Source: JBFJVD01 sp041624375 (GTDB lineage Bacteria; Chloroflexota; Anaerolineae; Anaerolineales; E44-bin32). From it: DNA of 39,298 nucleotides. Below, piece after piece: positions 31,643-39,298 of the stretch. The position numbers and the translations under genes are program-made. The stretch lies in the NCBI GenBank assembly GCA_041624375.1, contig JBFJVD010000004.1, positions 1 to 39,298 on the forward strand. Reading direction: 5' to 3'. The first letter of the stretch is position 1, and each line of letters begins with the position of its first letter. The notes beneath the pieces are model-generated. The model searched no databases and was not told the DNA's origin. It was given only the letters and a program-made list of their open reading frames with translations.

Positions 31643-33015
31643 AGCGCATTCACCAAGGCCTTGAAATGATCGCCGCGTTCGGCGAAGTCCAGATAGGCAT
31701 CAAAGCTGGTCCCGCCCGGCGCGAGCAGGACCACCTGCCCTGGCACGGCCGCTTCGGCGGCGGCGAGCACAGCTGCAGGCAGGTCCTCCACACGGCGCAC
31801 CGCCTGGAGCGGTCCGGCTGCGCCGAACGATCGGACCGCGGCCTCGATCTTCTCAGCGGCCTCCCCGAACAGAAGCAGCAGGGATGCCCGCTGTTGGACC
31901 TCCCGGGCGAAGCCGTCCCAGGGAAGGTCCTTGTCACGGCCGCCGGCAATCACGATCAACGGTCCCTCAAACGAGCGCATCGCCGCAATGGCCCGCTCCG
32001 GGCTGGTGGCGATCGAGTCGTTGTACCAGCGCGCACCGCGGTACTCACGTACGAACTCGAGCCGGTGCTCAACACCCAGGAACCCTTCCAGGCCGGCCCG
32101 CATCGCCTGGCGCGGCCAACCGGCGGCTGCGGCGATGGCACAGGCCGCCGCCGCATTCAACAGATTGTGCCGACCCGGGATCTGCAGGATGTCCAGCGGA
32201 GCGATTGGACCCTGGTCTTCCTCAGTCGCCAGCCAGAATTCCCCGTCGCGCAGATAGACGCCCTCGCCGGGTGGCTCCGCTTCGCCGAAGCTGAACAGCC
32301 TGCCGCGCACCCGGCCCGCCAGGGACCAGGCGTGCGCATCCTCATGGTTCAGGACCGCGAGGTCGTTTGGCCGCTGGAAGTGCAGGATGTTCGCTTTGGC
32401 TGCGGTGTAGCTGTCCATCGTCCGGTGGCGGTCCAGGTGATTGGGAGTCAGGTTAAGCACCGCTGCGATTTGTGGGCTGACAGACATCAGCTCAAGCTGG
32501 AATGACGAAAGCTCGAGCACGGCCGCATCTTCGGGGGCGATCTGCTCCACATCTTCGATCAGGGGACGGCCGATGTTCCCTCCGACCCAGGCGCGATTGC
32601 CGCTCGCCTTCAACGCAGCGGCGCCCATCCGGCCGACGAGAGTCGTCGTGGTGGTCTTCCCTGCTGAGCCGGTAATCCCGATCGTCAGCGCCGGACAGAC
32701 TTCCAGGAAGAGCTGCGCATCGTTGGCGATCCGCAGTCCCTGCGCGCGTGCCTCCTGGACCAGTGGCAGGTCCGCCGGCACGCCGCCGGAGAGGCACAGC
32801 AGGTCGGCGCCGTCAAGGAGCGTGGAGGGATGCGCGCCGAGGACGTAGCGGATGGGCAGTCCCTCCAGCGCTTCGAGCTGCGCCCGAAGCTCGCGCTCCG
32901 ATTTCAGATCGCTCACAATCACCTCAGCCCCACGCCTGGCAAAGTAACGTGCCAGGCTGCTTCCCTGGCGTGCGAGCCCCAGGATGACGATCCGCTTCCC
33001 GGTCCACGTGGTCAC
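31639..33015 (-). CDS. murD: UDP-N-acetylmuramoyl-L-alanine--D-glutamate ligase MurD
   Basis: A Mur ligase of 458 residues that adds D-glutamate. N-terminal ILGLARQGSSLARYF binds the UDP-sugar, the ATP loop GSAGKTTT is at 116-123, the central domain has NLTPNHLDRHRTMDSYTAAK, and the last domain holds WYNDSIATSPERAIAA and IAGGRDKDLPW. The start is GTG at 33015, overlapping the stop of the 87-residue gene by four bases (GTGA). It sits in the usual order between mraY and ftsW, except for that extra gene. Confidence 0.97.
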   Translation of the reverse strand: MTTWTGKRIVILGLARQGSSLARYFARRGAEVIVSDLKSERELRAQLEALEGLPIRYVLGAHPSTLLDGADLLCLSGGVPADLPLVQEARAQGLRIANDAQLFLEVCPALTIGITGSAGKTTTTTLVGRMGAAALKASGNRAWVGGNIGRPLIEDVEQIAPEDAAVLELSSFQLELMSVSPQIAAVLNLTPNHLDRHRTMDSYTAAKANILHFQRPNDLAVLNHEDAHAWSLAGRVRGRLFSFGEAEPPGEGVYLRDGEFWLATEEDQGPIAPLDILQIPGRHNLLNAAAACAIAAAAGWPRQAMRAGLEGFLGVEHRLEFVREYRGARWYNDSIATSPERAIAAMRSFEGPLIVIAGGRDKDLPWDGFAREVQQRASLLLLFGEAAEKIEAAVRSFGAAGPLQAVRRVEDLPAAVLAAAEAAVPGQVVLLAPGGTSFDAYLDFAERGDHFKALVNAL

Positions 33016-33275
33016 GCCGCTTTTTTGGTCGGCCTGCGCCCATTGCGACCTTCCGCCTGATCAACACCGATCCAGTAGTGGTGCGGCATCACGTTGTCCC
33101 CCTTGCGAACCTCGACGCCGCCGATCACGCCTTCATCGCCGTTCAGCGTGATCGGGTTCACCAGGCAGAGGGTGGGCTTGCGGCCGTACTTCTCCGCGTA
33201 GTAAGCGGCCGCACGCTGAACCTTTTCCTTCAGCGAGCGACTGCTGTCGTCAAACCAGAGCATGCCAATGTCCAT
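33012..33275 (-). CDS. Small protein of unknown function between mraY and murD (87 residues)
   Basis: The ATG at 33275 has GGAG eight bases upstream and begins 15 bases after the mraY stop. The stop overlaps the murD GTG (GTGA), so it is coupled to murD. The protein starts MDIGMLWFDDSSRSLKEKVQ, has a helical AAAYYAEKYGRKP segment, then LCLVNPITLNGDEG, a short VIGGVEVRKGDNVMPHHYWIGVD and a basic tail (RNGRRPTKKAA). There is no signal or membrane segment. The WF...YGRKP...CLVNP pattern looks like a conserved small alpha/beta fold. I recall similar unannotated proteins from Chloroflexota genomes but cannot give a function. Confidence 0.82.
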   Translation of the reverse strand: MDIGMLWFDDSSRSLKEKVQRAAAYYAEKYGRKPTLCLVNPITLNGDEGVIGGVEVRKGDNVMPHHYWIGVDQAEGRNGRRPTKKAA

Positions 33276-33290
33276 GTGACAGCTCCTCTC

Positions 33291-34286
33291 TCAGAGCAGC
33301 GCCAGCGCAACGCCGACCATCGCCGCGAGCAGGCCGACAAGCCAAAAGCGCTGGACGATCTGCGTTTCGCTCCAACCGCTCAATTCAAAATGGTTGTGCA
33401 GCGGCGACATCTTGAACAGTCGTCGCCCCCCAGTGATCCTGAAGTAGGCCACCTGCAGCATGACGCTCACCGTGGCGCTCACCGGGATAATGGCAATCAC
33501 TGGCAGCAGCGCCCACTGCCCGGTCATCAGCGCGACGACCGCCAGCGTGGCGCCCAGCGACAGCGCGCCGGTGTCGCCCATAAATAGCTCGGCCGGGTGC
33601 GCGTTGTACCAGAGGAAGGCGAACAGCGCCCCGACGACCGTAAAGCAGAAGCGCACCAGGAACACCTGCCCCTGGAGCAGGGCGATCACGCCGTACGCGG
33701 CAAAGGCGGTCGCCGAGATCAGCCCGGCTAGCCCGTCCAGCCCATCGGTGAGGTTGACCGCGTTGGTCGAGCTGACGATCACAAAGGCTGCGATCGGGAT
33801 GTACCAGATCCCAAGCTCGACTTCCTCGGGGTAGTTCGGCAGGTAAAGGTCTGGCGGCCGGAGCCCGTACTCGAGGACCGCAGCCGCGCCGAGCGCGATC
33901 ACGACCTGTGCAACAAACTTCCAGCGCCCGCGGAGCCCGAGGCTCTCGGTTCGCCGGCGGATCCCCAGGAAATCGTCCCAGGCGCCCAGGCCGGCCATCG
34001 CGATCATCACCAGCAGCGGGAGCAGGATCGAATTGCCGAGTACGTTCAGCTCGCTCAGGATCGAGACGATATTCAATACCCCGGTCACCAGCACCACGGG
34101 AATCACGACCAGCCAGCCGCCCATCGTCGGCGTCCCCAGTTTGGTGAAGTGCCGCTGAGGACCCTCAATGCGGATCTGCTGCCCGAGGCGGAAGAGGGTC
34201 AGCACGCGGATGAGCGGCCCGCCCCAGATCACCGAAAGCAGGAAGGTGATCCCGCCAAGTGAGAGCGCCATCGCCGCTTCGCTCAT
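33291..34286 (-). CDS. mraY: Phospho-N-acetylmuramoyl-pentapeptide transferase MraY
   Basis: A polytopic membrane enzyme of 331 residues that moves phospho-MurNAc-pentapeptide to undecaprenyl phosphate to form lipid I. The catalytic acidic pair is Asp104-Asp105 (GAWDDFLG), NAVNLTDGLDG is at 175-185, FMGDTG with Asp238 at 235-240, and the late loop is PLHNHFELSGWSE (His297, Asn298, His299) where many MraY have three histidines. About ten membrane helices. The ATG overlaps the murF stop (ATGA). Confidence 0.97.
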   Translation of the reverse strand: MSEAAMALSLGGITFLLSVIWGGPLIRVLTLFRLGQQIRIEGPQRHFTKLGTPTMGGWLVVIPVVLVTGVLNIVSILSELNVLGNSILLPLLVMIAMAGLGAWDDFLGIRRRTESLGLRGRWKFVAQVVIALGAAAVLEYGLRPPDLYLPNYPEEVELGIWYIPIAAFVIVSSTNAVNLTDGLDGLAGLISATAFAAYGVIALLQGQVFLVRFCFTVVGALFAFLWYNAHPAELFMGDTGALSLGATLAVVALMTGQWALLPVIAIIPVSATVSVMLQVAYFRITGGRRLFKMSPLHNHFELSGWSETQIVQRFWLVGLLAAMVGVALALL

Positions 34287-35704
34287 ACCCGCTCCTCCAG
34301 CGAGGCAACGATCTCATCCATACGCATCCCACGCGACCCCTTCACCAGCACCACATCGCCATCGCCGATCTTCCCCGCAAGGAAACGGATGGCGGCTGGG
34401 GTGTCTTCGATCTCGACCACCGTGGCGGCCTGCATTCCCGCGCGCCGGGCCTCATCGGCGATCCAGCGCGCCCGCCACCCGACGGTGATAAGTTCATCTG
34501 CCACTTCCGCGGCCCGGGCCCCCACCATGCGGTGGCCGCGTTCCTCAAAATCGCCCAGTTCGAGCATGTCGCCCAGCACGGCGATCCGGCGGCCATCCAG
34601 TTCCTCGAGCAGGTTCAGCGCCGCGATCGCCGAGGCCGGCGCGGAGTTGTAGGTGTCGTCGAGCAGTAGCGCGCCGCCCGGGCCCTGAACCGCGACCAGC
34701 CGCAGCTGGGTCTGGCTGCCCTGCAAGCCGGTGATGATCTCCTGCCAGCTCAGGTCCTCCACCAGGCCGACCGCTGCGGCCCGCAAGGCGGTGTGAACCG
34801 AATGACGGCCCAGCAGCGGCACCCGCACATGCATGCGCTCGCCGCGGTAGTGCAGCACGAAGCGCACACCTTCCAGCCCCAAACCCTGCACATCGCTGGC
34901 CCAGAGATCGGCTTGCGACGAAAGCCCGTAGTAGAAGATCGCCGCGTCGGTGCGTTCAGCCATGCCGCGCACCAGCGGTTCGTCGTAGTTCAGAATGGCG
35001 ACGCCGGCCGGCGCCGGCGGCAGGCTCTCGATGAGCTCGCCCTTGCCGGCCACAATCGCTTCCAGGCTGCCAGCCCGCTCCAGATGCACGTTGCTCACAT
35101 TGGTGACCACGCCGACCTGCGGGCGGGCGATTTCGCAGAGCAGCGCGATCTCGCCCGGCACGTAGAACCCCATCTCCAGCACGGCCCGCTGGTGCGCGCC
35201 GGTGAGCCGCAGCATGCTGAGCGGCAGCCCGATCTCGTTGTTCAAATTCCCCGGGTTCTTGGCGGTGCGGTAGCGCCGTTCGAGCACCTCCGCGGCCAGC
35301 TCCTTGGTGGTCGACTTGCCGACGCTGCCTGTGATCCCGATCACCCGCGCCGGAATTTGCGCCCGCCAGTGGCGCGCGATCTGCTGGAGCGCCTCGACAG
35401 TGTCCTCGACCTGCAGGCACAGCGGCACCGCCGGAACGACGTCGGGATCCGGCAGCTGGCCCGAACGCAGATCGAGCAGCTTCGGGCAGGCGGCTACCTC
35501 GCGCGAGATCAGCGCCACCGCTGCCCCCCGACTGAACGCTTCGCCCACGAATTCGTGCCCGTCGCTGCGCTCCCCAGGGATGGCGACAAAGAGACCACCA
35601 GGAATCACCAAGCGCGAGTCGATCGCTGCGTCGGTGATGACCTGCGCGGCAGCGATCGGTTGCCCGGTCAGCGCTTCCAGCATGTGACCCAGGGTCAGTA
35701 CCAC
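34283..35704 (-). CDS. murF: UDP-MurNAc-tripeptide--D-Ala-D-Ala ligase MurF
   Basis: A Mur ligase of 473 residues that adds the D-Ala-D-Ala dipeptide. The N-terminal domain has TDAAIDSRLVIPGGLFVAIPGERSDGHEF, the ATP loop GSVGKST is at 126-132, then NPGNLNNEIGLPLSMLRL, and the C-terminal domain has LLDDTYNSAPASAIAALNLLEE. The start is GTG at 35704 with GAGG ten bases upstream; an in-frame ATG seven codons on is an alternative. It follows the ftsI stop by 12 bases. murE, normally between these two genes, is not present here. Confidence 0.96.
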   Translation of the reverse strand: MVLTLGHMLEALTGQPIAAAQVITDAAIDSRLVIPGGLFVAIPGERSDGHEFVGEAFSRGAAVALISREVAACPKLLDLRSGQLPDPDVVPAVPLCLQVEDTVEALQQIARHWRAQIPARVIGITGSVGKSTTKELAAEVLERRYRTAKNPGNLNNEIGLPLSMLRLTGAHQRAVLEMGFYVPGEIALLCEIARPQVGVVTNVSNVHLERAGSLEAIVAGKGELIESLPPAPAGVAILNYDEPLVRGMAERTDAAIFYYGLSSQADLWASDVQGLGLEGVRFVLHYRGERMHVRVPLLGRHSVHTALRAAAVGLVEDLSWQEIITGLQGSQTQLRLVAVQGPGGALLLDDTYNSAPASAIAALNLLEELDGRRIAVLGDMLELGDFEERGHRMVGARAAEVADELITVGWRARWIADEARRAGMQAATVVEIEDTPAAIRFLAGKIGDGDVVLVKGSRGMRMDEIVASLEERV

Positions 35705-35716
35705 CTATGCGCATCC

Positions 35717-37507
35717 TCAAGGTTGGGCTGCCAGCTCCTGGCGGACAGCATCGGGCGGGATCTCAAGCAGGACGACCAGCCGCTCCACGATCTCCTGAAA
35801 CACGGGCGCGGCGACCACCGAGCCCCACGGTGAAGACTGCGGCTTGTCGAGCCGAACCAGCACGATGAACTTCGGATCCGGCAGCGGCCCCCAGCCGATG
35901 AACGAAGCCACCGTGGCGTTCGGGTCGTAGCCGAAATCCGTCGGCACCTGTGCGGTTCCGGTCTTGCCAGCCAGCTCATAGCCTTCCACTTCGGCGTACT
36001 GAGTCTCGCCGTCGATCGATTGGCGCAGCATCTCCATCATCGTCCGGGCGGTCTCCACCGAGATGGGGCGGCCCAGAACGGTGGTCTTCGGCCGGTAGGC
36101 GCCCTGCGGCCCGACTACCTCGCGCACAAGATGCGGCTGGACCATCACGCCGTCGTTGGCGACCGCGCCGATCGCCACCAGCAGCTGGATCGGCGTCAGC
36201 GAAACGCCCTGCCCGAACGAATTGGTGCCCAGGTCCGACTCTGTCCAGAGTGGGTGCCGGGGGGTCCGCAGCTGGCCCGGCACTTCTCCCGCTAGGTCTA
36301 TTCCCGTCAACTGCCCCAGTCCAAACCCGCTCAGATACGAATACAGTTGGGATGCACCCAACATCTCCGAAGCAACCCACGCGAGACAGACGTTCAGTGA
36401 ATGGCGCATACAGCCAACCATGGTCTGCGGACCCCAGGCGCCGCGATCCCAGTTCTGGATCGGGTTCCCGCCCACCTCGATCACCCCGGTGTCGATGAAC
36501 TCGCTTTCCGGGGTGAGCACACCGCTGTCCAGCGCGGCTGCCATCGTGAGCACTTTGAAGGTCGAGCCCGGCTCAAACTGGCCGGCGACGCCCGGCGTGA
36601 TCACCGGGTCGTCTTCGCCCTCTTGCTCCAGCCACGGCTGATACTCATTCGGATTAAGCGGCGGCCAGGCCGCCATCGCCAGGATCTCGCCGGTCTCCGG
36701 ATCCATCACGATCACCTGGCCCGACTCCGCTTTGGAGGCTTCAATCGCCTCACGCAGCGCGGTTTCGACCATTTGCTGGATCTCGAGATCGATCGTCAGC
36801 ACCAGGTTGATCCCGGCCGGAGGATCGGGCTGGAGACGGGCCTCCGGCGGGATGAGCGCGCGCTGAATGGTGATCGACTTCCCGGCGAGCCAGTCGTCGT
36901 AGAAGCCCTCGATCCCGAAGAATCCTTCGCCCTCCTGATTGACGAACCCGATGATGTGTCCGGCCAGCTCTCCGGCCGGATACACGCGCTGGGGCGCCGG
37001 CACGAGCGAGAGCCCGCTGAGATCCGGCGCATCGGGATCGGCCAGAAAGGCGTTGATCACATCGGCCACCGCTTGATCTACGGTGATCGGCAGGCGCTGC
37101 CCGCTGCGTTCATCCTCTCGCGTGAGCCGGATCCGGAACTGGCCTTCTCCAGCCCAGTCCCGAATAAGCTGGGCATACAAGTCCTCCAGCGGAAGCACGA
37201 GCAGCCGCGAGATCGTCGCCGAAATCTCCTCCACGCTGCGCTCGGTGAGCTGGCGCACCTCGATCTCGACGTAGTAGAAGGAGGCGTTCGTCGCCAGCAG
37301 GTGGTCGCCGCGGTCATAAATCAGCCCGCGCGCCGGCACAATGCGCTCGACGCGTCCGGTCACGTTCTCGTCGCGGGCAGCAAAAACCGGCGCATAGGGC
37401 CCGAACTGGACCCGGACCAGCTGGATGAACAACGCAGCGCCCACCACCCCCATGGCGATCAACACGCTCTGGATCCGGCGCTGCATCGCCCGCCCCGGGG
37501 TGGTCAC
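35717..37507 (-). CDS. ftsI: Class B penicillin-binding protein, FtsI-type transpeptidase
   Basis: A bitopic class B PBP of 596 residues that crosslinks septal peptidoglycan with FtsW. After a short basic N-terminus a membrane helix (~12-32) leads to a pedestal domain (RVERIVPARGLIYDRGD, ITIQRALIPPEA). The transpeptidase domain shows all three motifs: STFK at 315-318 (active serine), SLN at 370-372 and KTG at 515-517. No PASTA domains. The start is GTG at 37507, overlapping the ftsL-like stop (GTGA) with GGAGG six bases upstream; a longer frame to 37546 is out of step with this coupling. Confidence 0.94.
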   Translation of the reverse strand: MTTPGRAMQRRIQSVLIAMGVVGAALFIQLVRVQFGPYAPVFAARDENVTGRVERIVPARGLIYDRGDHLLATNASFYYVEIEVRQLTERSVEEISATISRLLVLPLEDLYAQLIRDWAGEGQFRIRLTREDERSGQRLPITVDQAVADVINAFLADPDAPDLSGLSLVPAPQRVYPAGELAGHIIGFVNQEGEGFFGIEGFYDDWLAGKSITIQRALIPPEARLQPDPPAGINLVLTIDLEIQQMVETALREAIEASKAESGQVIVMDPETGEILAMAAWPPLNPNEYQPWLEQEGEDDPVITPGVAGQFEPGSTFKVLTMAAALDSGVLTPESEFIDTGVIEVGGNPIQNWDRGAWGPQTMVGCMRHSLNVCLAWVASEMLGASQLYSYLSGFGLGQLTGIDLAGEVPGQLRTPRHPLWTESDLGTNSFGQGVSLTPIQLLVAIGAVANDGVMVQPHLVREVVGPQGAYRPKTTVLGRPISVETARTMMEMLRQSIDGETQYAEVEGYELAGKTGTAQVPTDFGYDPNATVASFIGWGPLPDPKFIVLVRLDKPQSSPWGSVVAAPVFQEIVERLVVLLEIPPDAVRQELAAQP

Positions 37508-37995
37508 GGCCGGCCTCCGGACCGGCCCAGCCAGCGGCTGAGCCATTCACCCAACGTCTCGGTGTATGCCGGCGAGAGCGAGCTATCGACCGCGCGAGTC
37601 GAGGCCGGCGGGCTGGGTGCGCTGAATACGGGCGGCGGCTGGTAGCCTTCCACAATCAGGTACTCGATCTCCTCCGGGCCTGCCGGGCGGAATCCCATGG
37701 CCCGTGCGCGCTCGATCATCCGGTCGGGAGCGCTCAGCTTCGCCAGCTGGGCGCCGAGCTCGGCGTTGTCGCGCTGGAGCTCGAGCCGGCGATCTTCCAG
37801 CGTGAGCACCTCCCGCCCGGCGGCGGCAACCTTGGCATTCACCGCCAGGTACATCCCGCCAACGACAAGCAGCAGCACCAGCCAGAGCAGGGTGCCGCTC
37901 GTCCACTGGAGCTGGCCCCGCCAGGGCGCTCCGCGTGATGCTTGTCGTCTTCTTCGCACAGCTGCCATTCGTCTTCCATCTCTTGCAAGGATCAT
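37504..37995 (-). CDS. ftsL: FtsL-like division protein
   Basis: A bitopic protein of 163 residues in the ftsL position. A basic N-terminus (RRRRQASRGAPWRGQ) leads to one membrane helix (~30-50, GTLLWLVLLLVVGGMYLAV) and a predicted coiled coil (LTLEDRRLELQRDNAELGAQLAKLSAPDRMIERARAMG), the usual FtsL/septum-formation-initiator arrangement. The C-terminal ~50 residues are proline- and serine-rich. The ATG at 37995 overlaps the rsmH stop (ATGA); an ATG at 37968 is another possible start. FtsL proteins are poorly conserved, so the name rests on position and layout. Confidence 0.82.
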   Translation of the reverse strand: MILARDGRRMAAVRRRRQASRGAPWRGQLQWTSGTLLWLVLLLVVGGMYLAVNAKVAAAGREVLTLEDRRLELQRDNAELGAQLAKLSAPDRMIERARAMGFRPAGPEEIEYLIVEGYQPPPVFSAPSPPASTRAVDSSLSPAYTETLGEWLSRWLGRSGGRP

Positions 37996-38945
37996 GCCAG
38001 CCGCAGCCGCTCGGCGACCCGCAGACGGGCGCTGCGGGCGCGCGGATTGCGGCGGATTTCGTCGTCGTCCGCGCGGATCGGCCGCCGGTTGACCGGCCGC
38101 AGCTGGGCGGTGTGGTCGCAGCTGCACACCGGCTGCTCGGGCGGGCAGATGCAGTCCTGCGCCTCGCGGCGGATAAGCTGCTTGACGATCCGATCCTCCA
38201 ACGAATGGAACGCGAGCACCGCCAGCCGCCCCCCGGGCGCGAGCACCTGCAGCGCCTGCTGCAGACCCGTCTCCAGCGCCGCCAGCTCGTCGTTGACGGC
38301 GATGCGCAGGGCCTGAAAGGTGCGCGTGGCCGGGTGAATCCGGCGCCGCCGGCCACCCGCAGCGGCGGCGACCACGGTCGCCAGCTCCTCGGTGGTGGAG
38401 AGCGGCCGCGCGGCGGTGATGGCGCGCGCCACCCGCCGGGCTTTGGGCTCTTCGCCGTAGCGATGGATCAGATCAGCCAGTTCGGCTTCGCTCAGCTCGT
38501 TAACCAGCTCCGCCGCGGTCAGCGCCTGCGTCGGATCAAGGCGCATATCCAGCGGGCCCGCCCCCCGAAACGAAAAGCCGCGCTCGACGGACTCGAGCTG
38601 CATCGACGAAACGCCCAGGTCGAGCAGCACGCCGTCGACCCGTTCCCAGCCGACGGCGCGCACCTGCTCAGCCAGCTCGGCAAAGGAAGCATGCCGGAGC
38701 CGGACCCGCTCGCCGTAGGCCGCCAGCCGCTGCCCTGCCAGCTCAATGGCGGCCGGATCGCGGTCCAGTCCCAGCAGCGCGCCGTCGGGGTCGCTTGCGG
38801 CGAGGATCCCGGCGGCGTGCCCACCGGCGCCCACCGTTCCATCTACATATAGGCCCGCCGCCTGTGGCTGCAGCGCGGCGAGCACGGGTTGGTAAAGAAC
38901 AGGGGTATGCGGCCCGCCGGCGGCCGGATCCGACGCGGCGGACAT
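37992..38945 (-). CDS. rsmH: 16S rRNA (cytosine(1402)-N(4))-methyltransferase RsmH
   Basis: A SAM-dependent methyltransferase (MraW) of about 317 residues that methylates N4 of C1402 in 16S rRNA. The N-terminal HTPVLYQPVL and the SAM loop DGTVGAGGHA are characteristic, as are LLDLGVSSMQLESVERGFSFR and DMRLDPTQALTAAELVN, and the C-terminal LAFHSLEDRIVKQ. I use the ATG at 38945; an overlapping GTG at 38948 is the next in-frame start. It lies four bases after mraZ, the usual partner at the head of the dcw cluster. Confidence 0.96.
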   Translation of the reverse strand: MSAASDPAAGGPHTPVLYQPVLAALQPQAAGLYVDGTVGAGGHAAGILAASDPDGALLGLDRDPAAIELAGQRLAAYGERVRLRHASFAELAEQVRAVGWERVDGVLLDLGVSSMQLESVERGFSFRGAGPLDMRLDPTQALTAAELVNELSEAELADLIHRYGEEPKARRVARAITAARPLSTTEELATVVAAAAGGRRRRIHPATRTFQALRIAVNDELAALETGLQQALQVLAPGGRLAVLAFHSLEDRIVKQLIRREAQDCICPPEQPVCSCDHTAQLRPVNRRPIRADDDEIRRNPRARSARLRVAERLRLA

Positions 38946-38949
38946 CACC

Positions 38950-39298
38950 CTACCCTATGGAGAGGTCAAAATCCGAGAAACGCTGTGCGTTGACCTCGGC
39001 ATCGGTCACTGAATCCAGCTCATCCGACCAGCGCGCCGCGTTCCAGATCTCGAAATACTCGCCGGCGCCGACGATGGCCACCTCGCCGTCGTCGAGGCGG
39101 GCATACTCCCGCAGGAACGGCGGGAGGAGGATGCGTCCGGCCGAGTCGAGGCTGGCCTCGGTGGCGCCGCCGAAGATCACGCGGCGGATGGCGCGGGCCT
39201 GCGGATCGGTTGTCGTCAGCCGGCTCGCCCGGTCGGCGAGACGCTGGAAGCTTTCCGTGGTATAAACCATGAGGTTGCGTTCAAAGCCTTGGGTCAGG
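38950..39298 (-). CDS. mraZ: Transcriptional regulator MraZ (N-terminus outside window)
   Basis: The frame is open to the right edge and the visible 115 residues begin LTQGFERNLMVYTTESFQ, so the methionine at 39270 is internal and about 30 residues lie outside. MraZ carries two SpoVT-AbrB-like beta units; the second shows ASLDSAGRILLPPFLREYARL and AIVGAGEYFEIWNAARW, as in the family. It is a DNA-binding, ring-forming repressor that in other bacteria acts on the dcw promoter upstream of its own gene, which would be to the right of this window. Confidence 0.95.
   Translation of the reverse strand, partial: LTQGFERNLMVYTTESFQRLADRASRLTTTDPQARAIRRVIFGGATEASLDSAGRILLPPFLREYARLDDGEVAIVGAGEYFEIWNAARWSDELDSVTDAEVNAQRFSDFDLSIG

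Overview
The window is a high-GC bacterial chromosome segment. Gene content and style fit a Chloroflexota (Anaerolineae-like) organism. The signs are a class II (B12-dependent) ribonucleotide reductase beside nrdR, a long dcw (division and cell wall) cluster carrying extra small genes, MurG with a GGTGGG loop, and secreted DUF5666- and SIMPL-type proteins. This placement is an inference from gene style, not from a database search. I see no tRNA, rRNA, insertion sequence, CRISPR array or prophage.

Layout. Positions 1-4325 (+): the 3' end of a sensor histidine kinase; an 824-residue fusion of an alpha/beta hydrolase with an AMP-forming acyl-CoA ligase; and a two-gene base-excision-repair unit (endonuclease IV-like, then an Fe-S uracil-DNA glycosylase) closed by a strong hairpin. 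Positions 4382-8071 (-): a secreted protein with three DUF5666-like repeats, and a tightly overlapping four-gene operon (hemerythrin, diacylglycerol-kinase-like, dual-specificity phosphatase, deoxynucleoside kinase). Positions 8144-15521: an SDR oxidoreductase (+), a class V aminotransferase / cysteine-desulfurase-like enzyme (-), a double-DUF427 protein (+), two overlapping CNNM/CBS/CorC membrane proteins (-), gluconokinase (-) and an isoprenylcysteine-methyltransferase-like membrane protein (-). Positions 15811-18300: a SIMPL lipoprotein (+), then an NTF2/SnoaL-like protein, an unrecognised protein and a cupin (all -).

Positions 18456-21497 (-): nrdR followed by nrdJ, i.e. dNTP synthesis with its repressor. 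A perfect 13-bp inverted repeat lies between them. Positions 21896-39298 (-) form one dcw cluster, read from the right edge: mraZ (cut by the window end), rsmH, ftsL-like, ftsI, murF, mraY, an 87-aa gene, murD, ftsW, murG, a CvpA-like membrane gene, murC, a 58-aa gene, murB, ddl, ftsQ, ftsA, ftsZ. Together they make UDP-MurNAc-peptide, lipid I and lipid II, flip and polymerise it, and build the Z-ring. Twelve of the 17 junctions are stop/start overlaps (mostly ATGA or GTGA), so the block is probably translated as one coupled unit.

The most interesting points are the two small unrecognised genes and the CvpA-like gene built into the dcw cluster with translational coupling, the lack of murE at its usual place, the nrdR-nrdJ inverted repeat, and the hydrolase-ligase fusion. 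No obviously new defence or mobile system is visible.
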